The position numbers and the translations under genes are program-made. Shown piece by piece: positions 45,951 to 54,697 of a stretch of DNA of 64,000 nt. The DNA comes from Brevundimonas bacteroides DSM 4726 (GTDB taxonomy: Bacteria > Pseudomonadota > Alphaproteobacteria > Caulobacterales > Caulobacteraceae). Every line of letters begins with the position of its first letter. Positions within the stretch are counted from its first letter, which is position 1. The DNA is taken from contig NZ_JNIX01000014.1 of the NCBI RefSeq assembly GCF_000701445.1, forward strand, positions 87,101-151,100, written 5' to 3'. Below the pieces are notes generated by a model that saw only the letters and a program-made list of their open reading frames with translations, was not told the DNA's origin and ran no database searches.

Positions 45951-45971
45951 TGCAACTAAGAATGCGTCGCA
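45951..45971. promoter_or_regulatory. Fur-box-like site upstream of the TonB receptor gene
   Basis: TGCAACTAAGAATGCGTCGCA matches the 21-base palindromic form of the Fur box (TGCAAATGATAATCATTTGCA) at 14 of 21 positions, including both ends. It ends 35 bases before the GTG at 46007. A second, weaker similar stretch (TGCGACGGAATCTCAATTGGC) starts about 20 bases upstream. Regulation by the Fur encoded at 13791 is plausible but inferred. Confidence 0.45.
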
Positions 45972-46006
45972 GTAATGGATGACCTGCTGTTTTCAAAGGT
46001 TCTTCC

Positions 46007-48067
46007 GTGCGCGTCCTGATTGTTTCCACCGCTCTTCTTACCACCTTGCCGGCCTTGGCCGTGGCAGAGGACCCGGCTGATCAGCTCAGCCCCATCATCG
46101 TCACGGGCCAGACGCGCGGCTACGTCGCGCTTAACTCGGTCACCGCGACCAAGACCGACACCCCCCTGATCGACGTGCCCCAGAGCGTCAACGTCGTCAC
46201 GCGCCAGCAGCTGGACGACCAGGCCGCCTACAGCCTGTCCGACGTCCTGCGCTACGTGCCCGGCGTCACCGTCGGCCAGGGCGAGGGCAACCGCGACCAG
46301 ATCACCCTGCGCGGCCAGAACACCACCGCCGACTTCTTCCTCGATGGCGTGCGCGACGACGTCCAGTATTTCCGCGGCCTCTACAATCTGGAGCGGGTCG
46401 AGGTGCTAAAGGGCCCCTACGCCCTGATCTTCGGCCGGGGCGGGGGCGGCGGCATCGTCAACCGGGTGCAGAAGACCCCTCAGGCCGGAGAGATGTTCTT
46501 CGGCTCGCGCCTGTCGGCCAACAGCTTCGGCGCTTGGGACCTGTCTGCGGATCTGAATGCGCCGATCGGCGACGCCGCCGCCTTCCGCCTGAACGCCGTC
46601 TATGAGGAGCTGGGCAACCACCGCGACTTCTACGAGGGCCAACGGTTCGCCGTGAACCCCTACGTCGCCGCCGAGCTCGCGCCCGGCTGGTCGGCGGGCC
46701 TGTCCTATGAATACGTCGACGATGACCGCTCCACCGATCGCGGCGTCCCATCGCTGAACGGCCGCCCGCTGGAGGGCTATCGCGAGCAGTTCTTCGGCGT
46801 ACCCGGCGTCAACCGCACGACGCTGGAGGCCCATATCCTGAAGGCCCGGCTGGACGGCGAGCTGGCCGAGGGTCTGAACTGGTCGACCACGGCCCTGTGG
46901 GGCGACTTCGACAAGGTCTACACCAACGTCTTCCCGAACGGCCCGGCGACCAGCCAGACCGGCACGGTGCCGCTCGCGGCCTACACCGACCCGACGACGC
47001 GCGAGAACCTCCTGATCCAGTCCAATCTGGTGTGGGAGACCACCACCGGCCCGCTGGCGCACAAGATCCTGTTCGGCCTCGAATACGGCGACCAGACCTC
47101 GGAGAATTCGCGCCGCAACGGCGTACTGTCGAACGCGACCTTCAGCCTCACAAACCCGGTCTTCCCGACCGTGACCTTCCCCACCCTGGCGCGTCAGACC
47201 CAATCCACCGTCGAGACCGTCTCGGCCTATGTGCAGGACCAGATCAGCCTGGGCGACCGCTTCGACATCGTCGCAGGCCTGCGCTTCGACCGCTTCGACA
47301 TCTCGGGCATCGACCTGTTCGCCACGCCGGATCGGCCGTTCTCGCGCACCGACGAGAAGGTCTCGCCGCGTCTCGGCCTGATTTACAAGCCCGCGCCCGA
47401 TCTGTCGCTCTACGCCAGCTACAGCCGCTCCTTCCTGCCCCGCTCCGGCGACCAGTTCCTCAGCCTCTCGACGGTGCAAGAGAACCTGGAGCCCGAACGC
47501 TTCACCAACCACGAGGTCGGGCTGAAGTGGCAGGCCAGTCCGAACCTGTTCGTCACCGCCGCCCTGTTCCAGCTGGACCGCACCAACGCCACCACGCCCG
47601 ATCCGAACAATCCGGCCCAGAGCATCAACGTCGGCGAGACCCGCACCACCGGGCTGGAGCTGGCCGCCACCGGCAACATCACCGACCGTTGGCAGATCAG
47701 CGCTGGCTACGCCTGGCAGGACGGCGCCTTGAAGGGTAACGACTTCGTCCGCCTGGCCCAGGTACCCGAGCAGCAGTTCAGCCTGTGGAACCGCTATGAG
47801 GTCACGCCGCGTCTGGGCCTGGGTCTGGGCGTGACGCACCAGTCCGACCAATTCGCCGCCATCCGCACCTCGTCGGCCGCCACCCGCCTGCCGGGCTTCA
47901 CCCGCGTGGACGCCGCCGCCTTCTATGAGGTGTCGGACCGGGTCGAGGTCCAGCTGAACATCGAGAACCTGTTCGACGCCGACTATTTCCCCGACGCCCA
48001 CAACAACGCCAACATCTCGACCGGCGCGCCGATCAACGCCCGGCTGACGCTGTCGACGCGGTTCTGA
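46007..48067 (+). CDS. TonB-dependent siderophore receptor
   Basis: The 686-residue protein is an outer-membrane gated channel for ferric siderophores powered by TonB-ExbBD. It has a signal peptide (MRVLIVSTALLTTLPALAVA), a plug domain (about 45-160) with the TonB-box-like stretch LSPIIVTGQ, VPQSVNVVTRQQLDDQ and FGRGGGGGIVNRV, and a 22-strand barrel ending in the outer-membrane targeting residue Phe (LSTRF). The plug resembles catecholate and hydroxamate receptors (Fiu/FhuE-like) but the ligand is not identifiable. The start is GTG 46007. A Fur-like box lies 36-56 bases upstream. Confidence 0.9.
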   Translation: MRVLIVSTALLTTLPALAVAEDPADQLSPIIVTGQTRGYVALNSVTATKTDTPLIDVPQSVNVVTRQQLDDQAAYSLSDVLRYVPGVTVGQGEGNRDQITLRGQNTTADFFLDGVRDDVQYFRGLYNLERVEVLKGPYALIFGRGGGGGIVNRVQKTPQAGEMFFGSRLSANSFGAWDLSADLNAPIGDAAAFRLNAVYEELGNHRDFYEGQRFAVNPYVAAELAPGWSAGLSYEYVDDDRSTDRGVPSLNGRPLEGYREQFFGVPGVNRTTLEAHILKARLDGELAEGLNWSTTALWGDFDKVYTNVFPNGPATSQTGTVPLAAYTDPTTRENLLIQSNLVWETTTGPLAHKILFGLEYGDQTSENSRRNGVLSNATFSLTNPVFPTVTFPTLARQTQSTVETVSAYVQDQISLGDRFDIVAGLRFDRFDISGIDLFATPDRPFSRTDEKVSPRLGLIYKPAPDLSLYASYSRSFLPRSGDQFLSLSTVQENLEPERFTNHEVGLKWQASPNLFVTAALFQLDRTNATTPDPNNPAQSINVGETRTTGLELAATGNITDRWQISAGYAWQDGALKGNDFVRLAQVPEQQFSLWNRYEVTPRLGLGLGVTHQSDQFAAIRTSSAATRLPGFTRVDAAAFYEVSDRVEVQLNIENLFDADYFPDAHNNANISTGAPINARLTLSTRF

Positions 48068-48070
48068 TCG

Positions 48071-48883
48071 CTACATCAGCCCCAGCGACTTGAAGCTGGT
48101 CACGCCATCGCGGCCCACGATCAGATGGTCATGGACCTCGACCGACAGGGCCTTCGCCGCCTGGACGATCTGTTTGGTCATGTCGATGTCGGCGCGGCTG
48201 GGCGTCGGGTCGCCCGACGGGTGGTTGTGCACCAGGATCATGGCGGCCGCCGAGACCTCCAGCCCCCGCCGCACCACCTCGCGCGGATAGACCGGGGCGT
48301 GATCGACCGTGCCCCGGTTCTGGACTTCGTCGAGGATCAGCTGGTTCTTCTTGTCCAGATACAGCACCCGGAACTGCTCGCGCGGCTCGTGCTGTAACGC
48401 GACCCGCACATAGGCCAGGAGCGCGGTCCACGACGAGATCACCGGCCGCTTGATCGCCGGCTCCTTGGCCACGCGCTGGGCGACCTCATGCAGCGCCGCC
48501 AGATCCAGCGCCGTCTCCACCCCGATCCCCTTGGTTCGCCCTTTCGTGTCTTCCGTCCGGACCGTCATCAGGTCCTCGACCGAGGCCGCCAGGACCGCCG
48601 CGAGCGAGCCGAAGCGGGCCAGCAGCGCCTTGGCGATCGGCTTGACGTCCCCCTGCGGCTGGCTGCGGAACAGGAACAGCTCCAGCAGCTCATAGTCCGG
48701 CAGATGAGTCAGCCCCGCCGTCCGCGCCCGATGGCGCAGACGCTCACGGTGCCCAACATGGTGGGCCACCGCCCGCTTGACCTCGATGGGCGGCGCGACC
48801 GAAGTCGTCCGCTCTGGAAACGAAAGAACCGTCGCCCCGGCCTGCATGCTCGACCCCGCACCTGATCCGTCCCGCGCGATCAC
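48071..48883 (-). CDS. radC: RadC family JAMM-domain protein
   Basis: The 270-residue protein has an N-terminal helix-hairpin-helix-like region ([19 protein letters not shown], about 60-85) and a C-terminal JAMM metalloprotease-like domain with [16 protein letters not shown] (His219, His221, Asp232 as metal ligands). The E. coli protein was once linked to repair, but this has been revised and the activity is unsettled. The stop lies 3 bases from that of the TonB receptor gene (convergent). It follows the M28 peptidase gene by 35 bases on the same strand. Confidence 0.9.
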   Translation of the reverse strand: MIARDGSGAGSSMQAGATVLSFPERTTSVAPPIEVKRAVAHHVGHRERLRHRARTAGLTHLPDYELLELFLFRSQPQGDVKPIAKALLARFGSLAAVLAASVEDLMTVRTEDTKGRTKGIGVETALDLAALHEVAQRVAKEPAIKRPVISSWTALLAYVRVALQHEPREQFRVLYLDKKNQLILDEVQNRGTVDHAPVYPREVVRRGLEVSAAAMILVHNHPSGDPTPSRADIDMTKQIVQAAKALSVEVHDHLIVGRDGVTSFKSLGLM

Positions 48884-48918
48884 GATGACAGAACAAATGC
48901 GGAACGTCTAGGGGCCGG

Positions 48919-50445
48919 TCAGGGCCTCGGCCGGTTGGGGCTGTCGGGCAGCCATTGCGGCGGCGCCTCGGCATCGGCGACCCGCTCGACCAACTCGAAC
49001 CAGAACCGGTGGAAATCAGCCTGGGCCTGGAAGTCGATGGGCGTCGACATGTCGTCCTGCGGCGCGTGATAGCGGTGGCGATACCAGTCCCGATACCGCG
49101 CCTCGGCCTCGGTTCCCGGATCGAAGCCGAACAGGAAGCTGATCGCCGGTACGCCCCGCTCCATGAAGGGCCAGTGGTCCGAGCGGCGCAGCAGGCCACG
49201 CTCGGGCTCCAGATCGGGACGCACCGCGATGCCCATTGTCCCGGCGATGTCGCGCACCGTCTCGCCCAGAGTGGAATCGTCCAGCGCCAGCGTCGTCAGG
49301 ATGGCCAGGGGATAGAGTGGCCGCAGCTGGTCCAGGTTCAGCACCGCGACCGGCATGGGCGCGCCCGGCGTCGGATGGGTCGCCAGCCAGCGCGAGCCGT
49401 GCAGCCCCTTCTCCTCGCCCGTCACCGCCGCGAACACCACTGGGCGGCGATAGCCCCGACCCTGGCGTCGCTCGGCCAGGGTGATCAGGGTGGCGACATA
49501 GGCCGCGTCGTCCAGCGCCCCGTTGTACAGGCCGTCGCCGTCGACCGGCGTGCCATACCCATAGCCGTCCAGATGCGCGATCAGCAGGATGGGCTGGTCC
49601 GCCAGCGCCGGATCGGTCCCGGGCAGGACGCCCAGCACATTGGCCGAGGTCGAACGTCGCTGGCGGGTGGCGAACCGCGCCAGCAGACGCGCGTCCAGAT
49701 CGAACGCGGCCATGGCCTCGCCGCGCGCCCCCTGCGCCAGGATCGCCGCGCCGTCGCGCCCCGCCGCTGCGGCCATCTCGACGAAGGTCGGGGCGCTCAG
49801 CCTGAGGACGGGGATGGAGGCGGTCCGGGCCGCGCCGTCGGCCAGCACGACCGTGCGCGCATAGGCCAGCGGCCAGCGGGGCGGCTCGACTGTGAAGCCC
49901 ATGTCGTCGACATTGACGATGGCCACGGCGCCCGCCTCGACGGCCGCGCGCAGGCGTTCGCCGCCCGTCGTCTGCCCCGCCCGCCGCGCGCCGAAGCAGA
50001 CGACGACGCTGCCCTGCACCCCGGTCATGTCGGACGGCGCGCAGTAGCCCCGGAACACCAGCGGCGCGTCCAGCCGCTCGACCATGCCGAACGCCGGGGT
50101 CACCGACACCTCGTGCAGGAAGCGCAGAGGCCGGGCGGCGCCGTCGGACGGCGCCACCGACAGGGTCGTGCCCTCGGGCGTGACCTCGATCTCGTCGAAG
50201 CCGATCGGCTGGAACCACCCCCCGTCGTCGCCCGCCGGAGACAGGCCCGCCTCCGCGAACCGGTCGGCCACATAGGCGGCGGCCCGGTCATAGCCCGCCG
50301 AGCCGGTGTCGCGCCCTTCCATGTCATCGGCCGCCAGCACGCCGGTGGTGCGCCACCACGCCGCCGTCTCAGGATCAGTCCGGTTCGGCAGGCTCGCGCA
50401 GGCCCCCAGCGCCAGCGCCGCGCAAAGTCCGATCAGTGCCCGCAT
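48919..50445 (-). CDS. M28-family zinc aminopeptidase lipoprotein with PA domain
   Basis: The 508-residue protein has a lipoprotein signal ending in LALGAC (lipidated Cys16), a PA-like insert (about 130-240) and a co-catalytic M28 peptidase domain from about 265. The zinc ligands are visible: His291 (IAHLDGYG), Asp312 or 313 (GALDDAAYV), Glu344 and Glu345 (VTGEEKGLHGS), Asp372 (LNLDQLRP) and His460 (HRYHAPQDD). It probably acts at the periplasmic face of the outer membrane. It is on the same strand as radC and map. Confidence 0.88.
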   Translation of the reverse strand: MRALIGLCAALALGACASLPNRTDPETAAWWRTTGVLAADDMEGRDTGSAGYDRAAAYVADRFAEAGLSPAGDDGGWFQPIGFDEIEVTPEGTTLSVAPSDGAARPLRFLHEVSVTPAFGMVERLDAPLVFRGYCAPSDMTGVQGSVVVCFGARRAGQTTGGERLRAAVEAGAVAIVNVDDMGFTVEPPRWPLAYARTVVLADGAARTASIPVLRLSAPTFVEMAAAAGRDGAAILAQGARGEAMAAFDLDARLLARFATRQRRSTSANVLGVLPGTDPALADQPILLIAHLDGYGYGTPVDGDGLYNGALDDAAYVATLITLAERRQGRGYRRPVVFAAVTGEEKGLHGSRWLATHPTPGAPMPVAVLNLDQLRPLYPLAILTTLALDDSTLGETVRDIAGTMGIAVRPDLEPERGLLRRSDHWPFMERGVPAISFLFGFDPGTEAEARYRDWYRHRYHAPQDDMSTPIDFQAQADFHRFWFELVERVADAEAPPQWLPDSPNRPRP

Positions 50446-50512
50446 GACATCCTCCCCGTCCCGGGCAGGCTGGGCGCGGGTCGGGGCCGCGTCAACCGTT
50501 GCGGCGCCGCCG

Positions 50513-50893
50513 TCAGGGCGTCCGCAGTTCGATCGCCGTCACCTGTCGCGCCGACCGCGCGGGTCGGGCGTCGCCTTCGACGACCAGACGCAGCGGCCCC
50601 TCCTCGGCCGACAGGGGCGCGCCATCGGCCCCATCGGCCAGGATCACCGCCGTCGGGCTCATCGCCGGATCGATCTCCGCCAGGGAGAAGACAACGACGT
50701 ATCCATCGGCCGCCCGCACCACGACATAGGTCTTCAACGCCTCGCCCCGCAGCCTTGGTCCTAACGGCGCATCCAGCCGCTCCAGCACCGAGGCCAGCGT
50801 TGCTCCCTCATAGACATGGATCTCGCCATGCGCGGTCAGCGACAGGGTCTGGCGCGGCAGCCGTCGTTCCGGGGCCCACCAGAACGCCGCGCC
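50513..50893 (-). pseudogene. 5'-truncated molybdopterin-binding (sulfite-oxidase-like) domain protein
   Basis: The C-terminal part of a small periplasmic oxidoreductase-type molybdopterin-binding protein is clear: HGEIHVYEGATLASVLERL, LKTYVVVRAADGYVVVFSL, ILADGADGAPLSAEEGPLRL and ARQVTAIEL. Family members normally have a signal peptide and about 40-50 more residues before this point; here the frame upstream of about 50893 instead runs antisense through a second gene (the Pr6Pr remnant). The frame is open to an ATG at 50995, so a 160-residue hybrid could be made, but it lacks a signal peptide. I read it as a remnant. Confidence 0.65.
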
Positions 50894-50894
50894 C

Positions 50895-51365
50895 CTGACC
50901 GACCTATCCAATCTGGCCGTGGCCGTCGTCTTCACAGGTATCGCGTTCGGCCGACCTCGCTTCGGCGACGCCGGTCTCCTCGGCGCGGTGATCACGACGA
51001 TGGTCGTGGTGGGGGTCGGCTATGCGGCGCTGGGAGGCTGGGACGGCCTTTTGCAGAAACCTGCGCCCGACCTCATCAGTCACGCGGCAACACCCATCCT
51101 TACGGCGCTTTCCTGGGTGATCTTCGTCCGTGTCGGCCATAGCCGCCCGAGCCACATCGGCTTGTGGATCGCACCGATGGTCCTCTACTTCGCGTATGCC
51201 TTCGCGCGCGGTGCCGTGACCAGGGAATACGCCTATCCCTTCATCGACGTGAACGCGGTCGGATGGTCCTCGGCGTTGATCTTCGCAGGCGCGATGGTCG
51301 GAACCGCCGCCATCGTCGCGGCGGTCATGCTCGGGCTGGATCGTCTGAGAGCGCGCAGACGCTAG
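50895..51365 (+). pseudogene. 5'-truncated Pr6Pr-family membrane protein
   Basis: The frame contains the middle and end of a Pr6Pr-family membrane protein: LTDLSNLAVAVVFTG (a segment normally preceded by the first membrane helix and an aromatic turn), LISHAATPILTALSWVIF, FAYAFARGAVTREYAYPFIDV and a last membrane segment with LGLDRLRARR. The family normally has about 50 more residues at the N-terminus, including the first helix. Upstream of 50895 the frame reads through the opposite-strand molybdopterin-binding gene. A GTG at 50919 could still give a 148-residue product. It ends 4 bases into the map stop (convergent). Confidence 0.65.
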
Positions 51366-52183
51366 TTCGGGCGGAACAGTCCGGCGGGGCTGGCCGTGAA
51401 GATCTCCACCCCGTCCTCGGTCACGCCGACGGAGTGCTCGCACTGGGCCGACAGGGACTTGTCGCGGGTCACGGCGGTCCAGCCGTCGGACAGGACCTTC
51501 ACATGCGGCTTGCCCAGGTTCACCATCGGCTCGACGGTGAAGATCATGCCCGGCTTCAGCACCGCGCCCTCACCCTTGCGCCCATAATGCAGCACGTTGG
51601 GGCTGTCGTGGAACAGCCGCCCGATGCCGTGACCGCAGAAGTCGCGCACCACGCTCATCCGGTTGGCCTCGACATGGCGCTGGATGGCATAGCCGATGTC
51701 GCCGAAGGTGTTGCCGGGTTTGACCTGCTCCAGTCCTAGCGCCAGCGCCTCATAGGTCACGTCGACCAGCTTCCTGGCCCGCGCGTTGATCTGGCCGACC
51801 GCGTACATGCGGCTGGAGTCGCCATGGAAGCCGTCGACGATGACGGTGTGGTCGATGTTGACGATGTCGCCGTCCTTCAGCACCCGGTCGCCGGGGATGC
51901 CGTGGCACACCACGTGATTGATCGAGGTGCAGACGGTCTTCATGTAGCCCTTGTAGCCGAGGCAGGCGGGCAGGCCGCCCCGGTCCAGGGTGAATTGGCG
52001 GATGCGGTCGTCGATCTCCTGCGTCGTCACGCCCGGCACGACGTAGGCCGTGATCATGTCCAGCGCCTCGGCCACCAGCCGCCCGGCCGCCCGCATGCCC
52101 TCGAAATCGGCGGGGTCGTCATAGATGCGGATGGCGCTGGTGCGGACCAGGGTGTCGGCTTCCAGCTCGGGCGTCTCGTACAT
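51362..52183 (-). CDS. map: Type I methionine aminopeptidase
   Basis: MetAP removes the initiator methionine from nascent proteins. The 273-residue protein has the pita-bread fold segments and all five metal ligands: Asp in NIDHTVIVDG, Asp in GDSSRMYAVG, His in CGHGIGRLFH, Glu in FTVEPMVN and Glu in QCEHSVGV. It is divergent from the CinA-like gene at 52306, with about 120 bases of shared promoter region. Length is slightly above E. coli Map, as usual in alphaproteobacteria. Confidence 0.96.
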   Translation of the reverse strand: MYETPELEADTLVRTSAIRIYDDPADFEGMRAAGRLVAEALDMITAYVVPGVTTQEIDDRIRQFTLDRGGLPACLGYKGYMKTVCTSINHVVCHGIPGDRVLKDGDIVNIDHTVIVDGFHGDSSRMYAVGQINARARKLVDVTYEALALGLEQVKPGNTFGDIGYAIQRHVEANRMSVVRDFCGHGIGRLFHDSPNVLHYGRKGEGAVLKPGMIFTVEPMVNLGKPHVKVLSDGWTAVTRDKSLSAQCEHSVGVTEDGVEIFTASPAGLFRPN

Positions 52184-52305
52184 CGGTCTTCGGGTCTCGG
52201 GCGGTCCGTCCGGGACCGGTGTGGCGCGTCAGATGGCGACGATAGCACAGAACCTCAAGCGGTTTGAGCCTTGCGCCATTCGGCGAACGGCATAGGTGAC
52301 CGCGC

Positions 52306-53067
52306 ATGACCGACGCCCCCGCCCCCACCGCCGCCGTCCTGATCATCGGCGACGAGATCCTGTCGGGCCGGACGGCCGACACCAATCTGAACACGATCGC
52401 GCGGTTCCTGGCGGCGCTGGGCATCGACCTGCTGGAAGCCCGCACCGTCGGCGACCGGGAGGACCAGATCGTCGACGCCCTGAACGCACTGCGTCACGCC
52501 CATGATTACGTCTTCACCACCGGCGGCATCGGGCCGACCCACGACGACATCACCGCCGACTGCGTGGCACGGGCGTTCGGCGTCTGCATCGACGAACATC
52601 CAGACGCGCTGGCCATTCTGGAGCGCCGCTACGGCGACGAACTGAACGCAGCGCGCAGGCGCATGGCGCGCATCCCTGGCGGCGGCCTCCTGATCGCCAA
52701 TCCGGTCACAGACGCGCCAGGGTTTCAGGTCGAAAACGTCTTCGTCATGGCCGGTGTGCCGAAAATCATGACAGCCATGCTGGAAGACGCTGCGCCTCGC
52801 CTCAGGACCGGCGCGGTGGTCCACGCCTGTACGCTCAGGGTCACGGGCGTCGGCGAAGGCGCGGTCGCCGCGACCCTGTCCGAGGCGGCCAAGGCCAACC
52901 GCGACCTCAGCTTCGGCAGTTACCCCTTCGGCGCAGGCAGCCAGGGTGAAATCGGCACCAACTTGGTGATACGCGGGCGAGACGCCGATGCGGTCGAGGC
53001 GGCGGTCACCGCCCTGTCCGAGCGCTTGACCAACGAAGGCGTCGCGGTCACTCTCCAGCCCGCCTAG
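52306..53067 (+). CDS. CinA/MoaB-like molybdopterin-binding domain protein
   Basis: The 253-residue protein has the MoCF/MoaB-type domain (about 8-175) with AAVLIIGDEILSGRTADTN and FTTGGIGPTHDDITADCVA, as in the N-terminal half of CinA, followed by a short C-terminal region (about 180-253). It lacks the C-terminal nicotinamide-nucleotide amidase domain of full CinA. Homologues may act as ADP-ribose pyrophosphatases in NAD recycling; the name competence/damage-inducible protein is historical. It is convergent with the 317-residue protein gene, with the two stops overlapping by 4 bases. Confidence 0.82.
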   Translation: MTDAPAPTAAVLIIGDEILSGRTADTNLNTIARFLAALGIDLLEARTVGDREDQIVDALNALRHAHDYVFTTGGIGPTHDDITADCVARAFGVCIDEHPDALAILERRYGDELNAARRRMARIPGGGLLIANPVTDAPGFQVENVFVMAGVPKIMTAMLEDAAPRLRTGAVVHACTLRVTGVGEGAVAATLSEAAKANRDLSFGSYPFGAGSQGEIGTNLVIRGRDADAVEAAVTALSERLTNEGVAVTLQPA

Positions 53068-54017
53068 GCCAGCTCCGGTCCGCCCGTCGGATCGCGCGGG
53101 TCGAGCGGCAGGCCCATCGCCTGACGCTGCTTCAGAACCCGCAGCCAGCCGTGCATGGCCTCGCAGTCCAGCCCGTGCATCATCAGCCGGTAGCCCGCCT
53201 GCAACGTCGACAGCGCCACCAGCGGGTGGCCGTTCTTGACGAAGCTCATGTGGTAGTCCGTGCCCAGGATGCGGCCGATGTAGATGCCCACGATCTCGTC
53301 CAGCTGCAGCGAATGGCTGGCGCGCATGAAGTCGGCGCGGGGCAGCATCAGGGCATAGAGCGGCGTGTAGAACTCCACCGCCGTCTGGATGTCGATCTTG
53401 TTCAGTGGGCCGTTGGGAAACGGTTCGAACGCCGGATCGATGTCGGTGATCATCGAGAAATCCACCCGCTCCGGCGGCGTGATCTCCTTGCCCGCCGCCC
53501 GCAGCGCCAGGTTCAGCTCGATGATGAAGTTGAAGACGTTCAGGTCGTGCTGTAGAAACACATTGTCTTCCAAATCCTTCAGCGTCAGAGGCTTGAGCGG
53601 CACCGTCCTGACCAGCTCCGGATCGATCCCGGCGTTGGCCTTCATGAAGGCCAGCAGCTCGGTCCCGACGTGAAAGTGACGCAGGATCAGGGTGTTGCAC
53701 TCCGGCGACCCGAAGGTCCGCAGACCCCAGTGGATGGACTTGTGCAACAGGTCGTTCAGGTTCGGAAAGCGCGGCGAAATCGCCCGCAGCACCTTCACCA
53801 GGCCGAAGAACAGGAACACCAGCGGCCGCGAAACCGGAAACAGCCACCGCCGCGACCACGACCGCGCCCCCATCAAGAGCGCCCGCTTGGCCTGCGGATC
53901 GATCGGCAGGGAGCGATCCAGATAGAGCGCCAGCCAAGGGTCCGGATCGCGCGCGTCATACCGGCGCGGATCGAAGGGATCGGATTTCCAGGCGGCCCCG
54001 CCGTCCGACAGGCTCAA
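53064..54017 (-). CDS. Conserved protein of unknown function in the KAS III cluster
   Basis: I do not recognise a family. The 317-residue protein has one amphipathic hydrophobic stretch (about 58-80, WLFPVSRPLVFLFFGLVKVL), suggesting membrane association, and a polar C-terminal two-thirds containing HFHVGTELLAFMKAN, VFLQHDLNVFNFIIELN and PRADFMRASHSLQLDEIVG. Several His and Asp residues are spaced in a way that could bind metal, but no known motif is evident. Its ATG overlaps the stop of the iron-protein gene by 4 bases (ATGA), so it is very likely part of the same pathway. Confidence 0.65.
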   Translation of the reverse strand: MSLSDGGAAWKSDPFDPRRYDARDPDPWLALYLDRSLPIDPQAKRALLMGARSWSRRWLFPVSRPLVFLFFGLVKVLRAISPRFPNLNDLLHKSIHWGLRTFGSPECNTLILRHFHVGTELLAFMKANAGIDPELVRTVPLKPLTLKDLEDNVFLQHDLNVFNFIIELNLALRAAGKEITPPERVDFSMITDIDPAFEPFPNGPLNKIDIQTAVEFYTPLYALMLPRADFMRASHSLQLDEIVGIYIGRILGTDYHMSFVKNGHPLVALSTLQAGYRLMMHGLDCEAMHGWLRVLKQRQAMGLPLDPRDPTGGPELA

Positions 54018-54697
54018 ACCCCGATCTCCTCGATCTGCAGCGCATAGAGCCGCGCGGTCACCTTCGCTGTCATCACGATCCGCTCCGCCACGGCCTCATC
54101 GGGCAGGACCATGCGCAGCATCTCCTCGAATTCAGCCATGTGCTCGGCGTCGTTCTCGCCGTGATAGAGCAGGAACCGCACGGCCTCGTCGGGCAGGCTC
54201 AGCCGCTCCTTGACCTGACGCCCCCACGGCGCGGCCTTGATCGAGCCCAGTCCCTCGATCACGAACATGGCGCCCAGCAGGCCGAAGGGATCGGGTTTGG
54301 ACGCTTCATGGAACATCCAGGCCGACAGGGCCTCGGACCCGACGTTCTTCTTCGCAGAGCGGATCACGGCCAGCTCCCCGCCAGACGCCACGAAGTCGGC
54401 TTCCAGCAGGCGGAAGTCGCGGTGCTCGGTCACCGCATGGCGCATCAGGGTGGAACGCAGCTCCAGGTGATCCTCGCCGATGTTGGACGCGGCGCGAGAC
54501 ATCCACAGCGCCCCGTCCTTCACCTGCTGGCGCAGGTTGATCAGAAAGGCGTGATAGTCCGCCAGCTCGAACCGCCCGCGCGTCAGCTTGCGGATCAGCG
54601 GCGTCGCTTCCAGCCGCTGCTCGAAGTCGGCGAAGACCAGCGCCAGCTTCCTCAGGGTATCCGCCACCGGGTCGTCGATCCGCGCGCCGTCCGCCAT
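54014..54697 (-). CDS. Heme-oxygenase-fold iron-containing redox protein (HDO-like)
   Basis: The 227-residue product from ATG 54697 is all helical and has residues typical of heme-oxygenase-like diiron oxidases or TenA-like proteins: HAVTEHRDFRLLEADF (His87, Glu91, His92), MFVIEGLGSIKAA (Glu148) and LYHGENDAEHMAEFEEML (His179, Asp183, His186). Such proteins include UndA, which decarboxylates fatty acids, and other oxidases of amino or fatty acids; the substrate here is unknown. The ATG overlaps the stop of the KAS III gene by one base. An upstream frame extension (to 54865) is inside the KAS III gene and is not used. Confidence 0.72.
   Translation of the reverse strand: MADGARIDDPVADTLRKLALVFADFEQRLEATPLIRKLTRGRFELADYHAFLINLRQQVKDGALWMSRAASNIGEDHLELRSTLMRHAVTEHRDFRLLEADFVASGGELAVIRSAKKNVGSEALSAWMFHEASKPDPFGLLGAMFVIEGLGSIKAAPWGRQVKERLSLPDEAVRFLLYHGENDAEHMAEFEEMLRMVLPDEAVAERIVMTAKVTARLYALQIEEIGV

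Noticed and set aside
43761..45959. Open frame of 732 codons on the plus strand opposite trmB and metK
   Set aside because: It is antisense to two clearly recognised genes and its translation is a low-complexity mix of Arg, Gly, Asp and His; it would also overlap the metK operator region.
45786..46006. SAM riboswitch upstream of metK
   Set aside because: The SAM-II and SAM/SAH consensus segments were not recognised on the minus strand; the palindrome at 45831 is a better explanation for control.
48955..50898. Open frame of 647 codons on the plus strand opposite the M28 peptidase gene
   Set aside because: Antisense to a peptidase with all zinc ligands present; the plus-strand translation has no recognisable domain.
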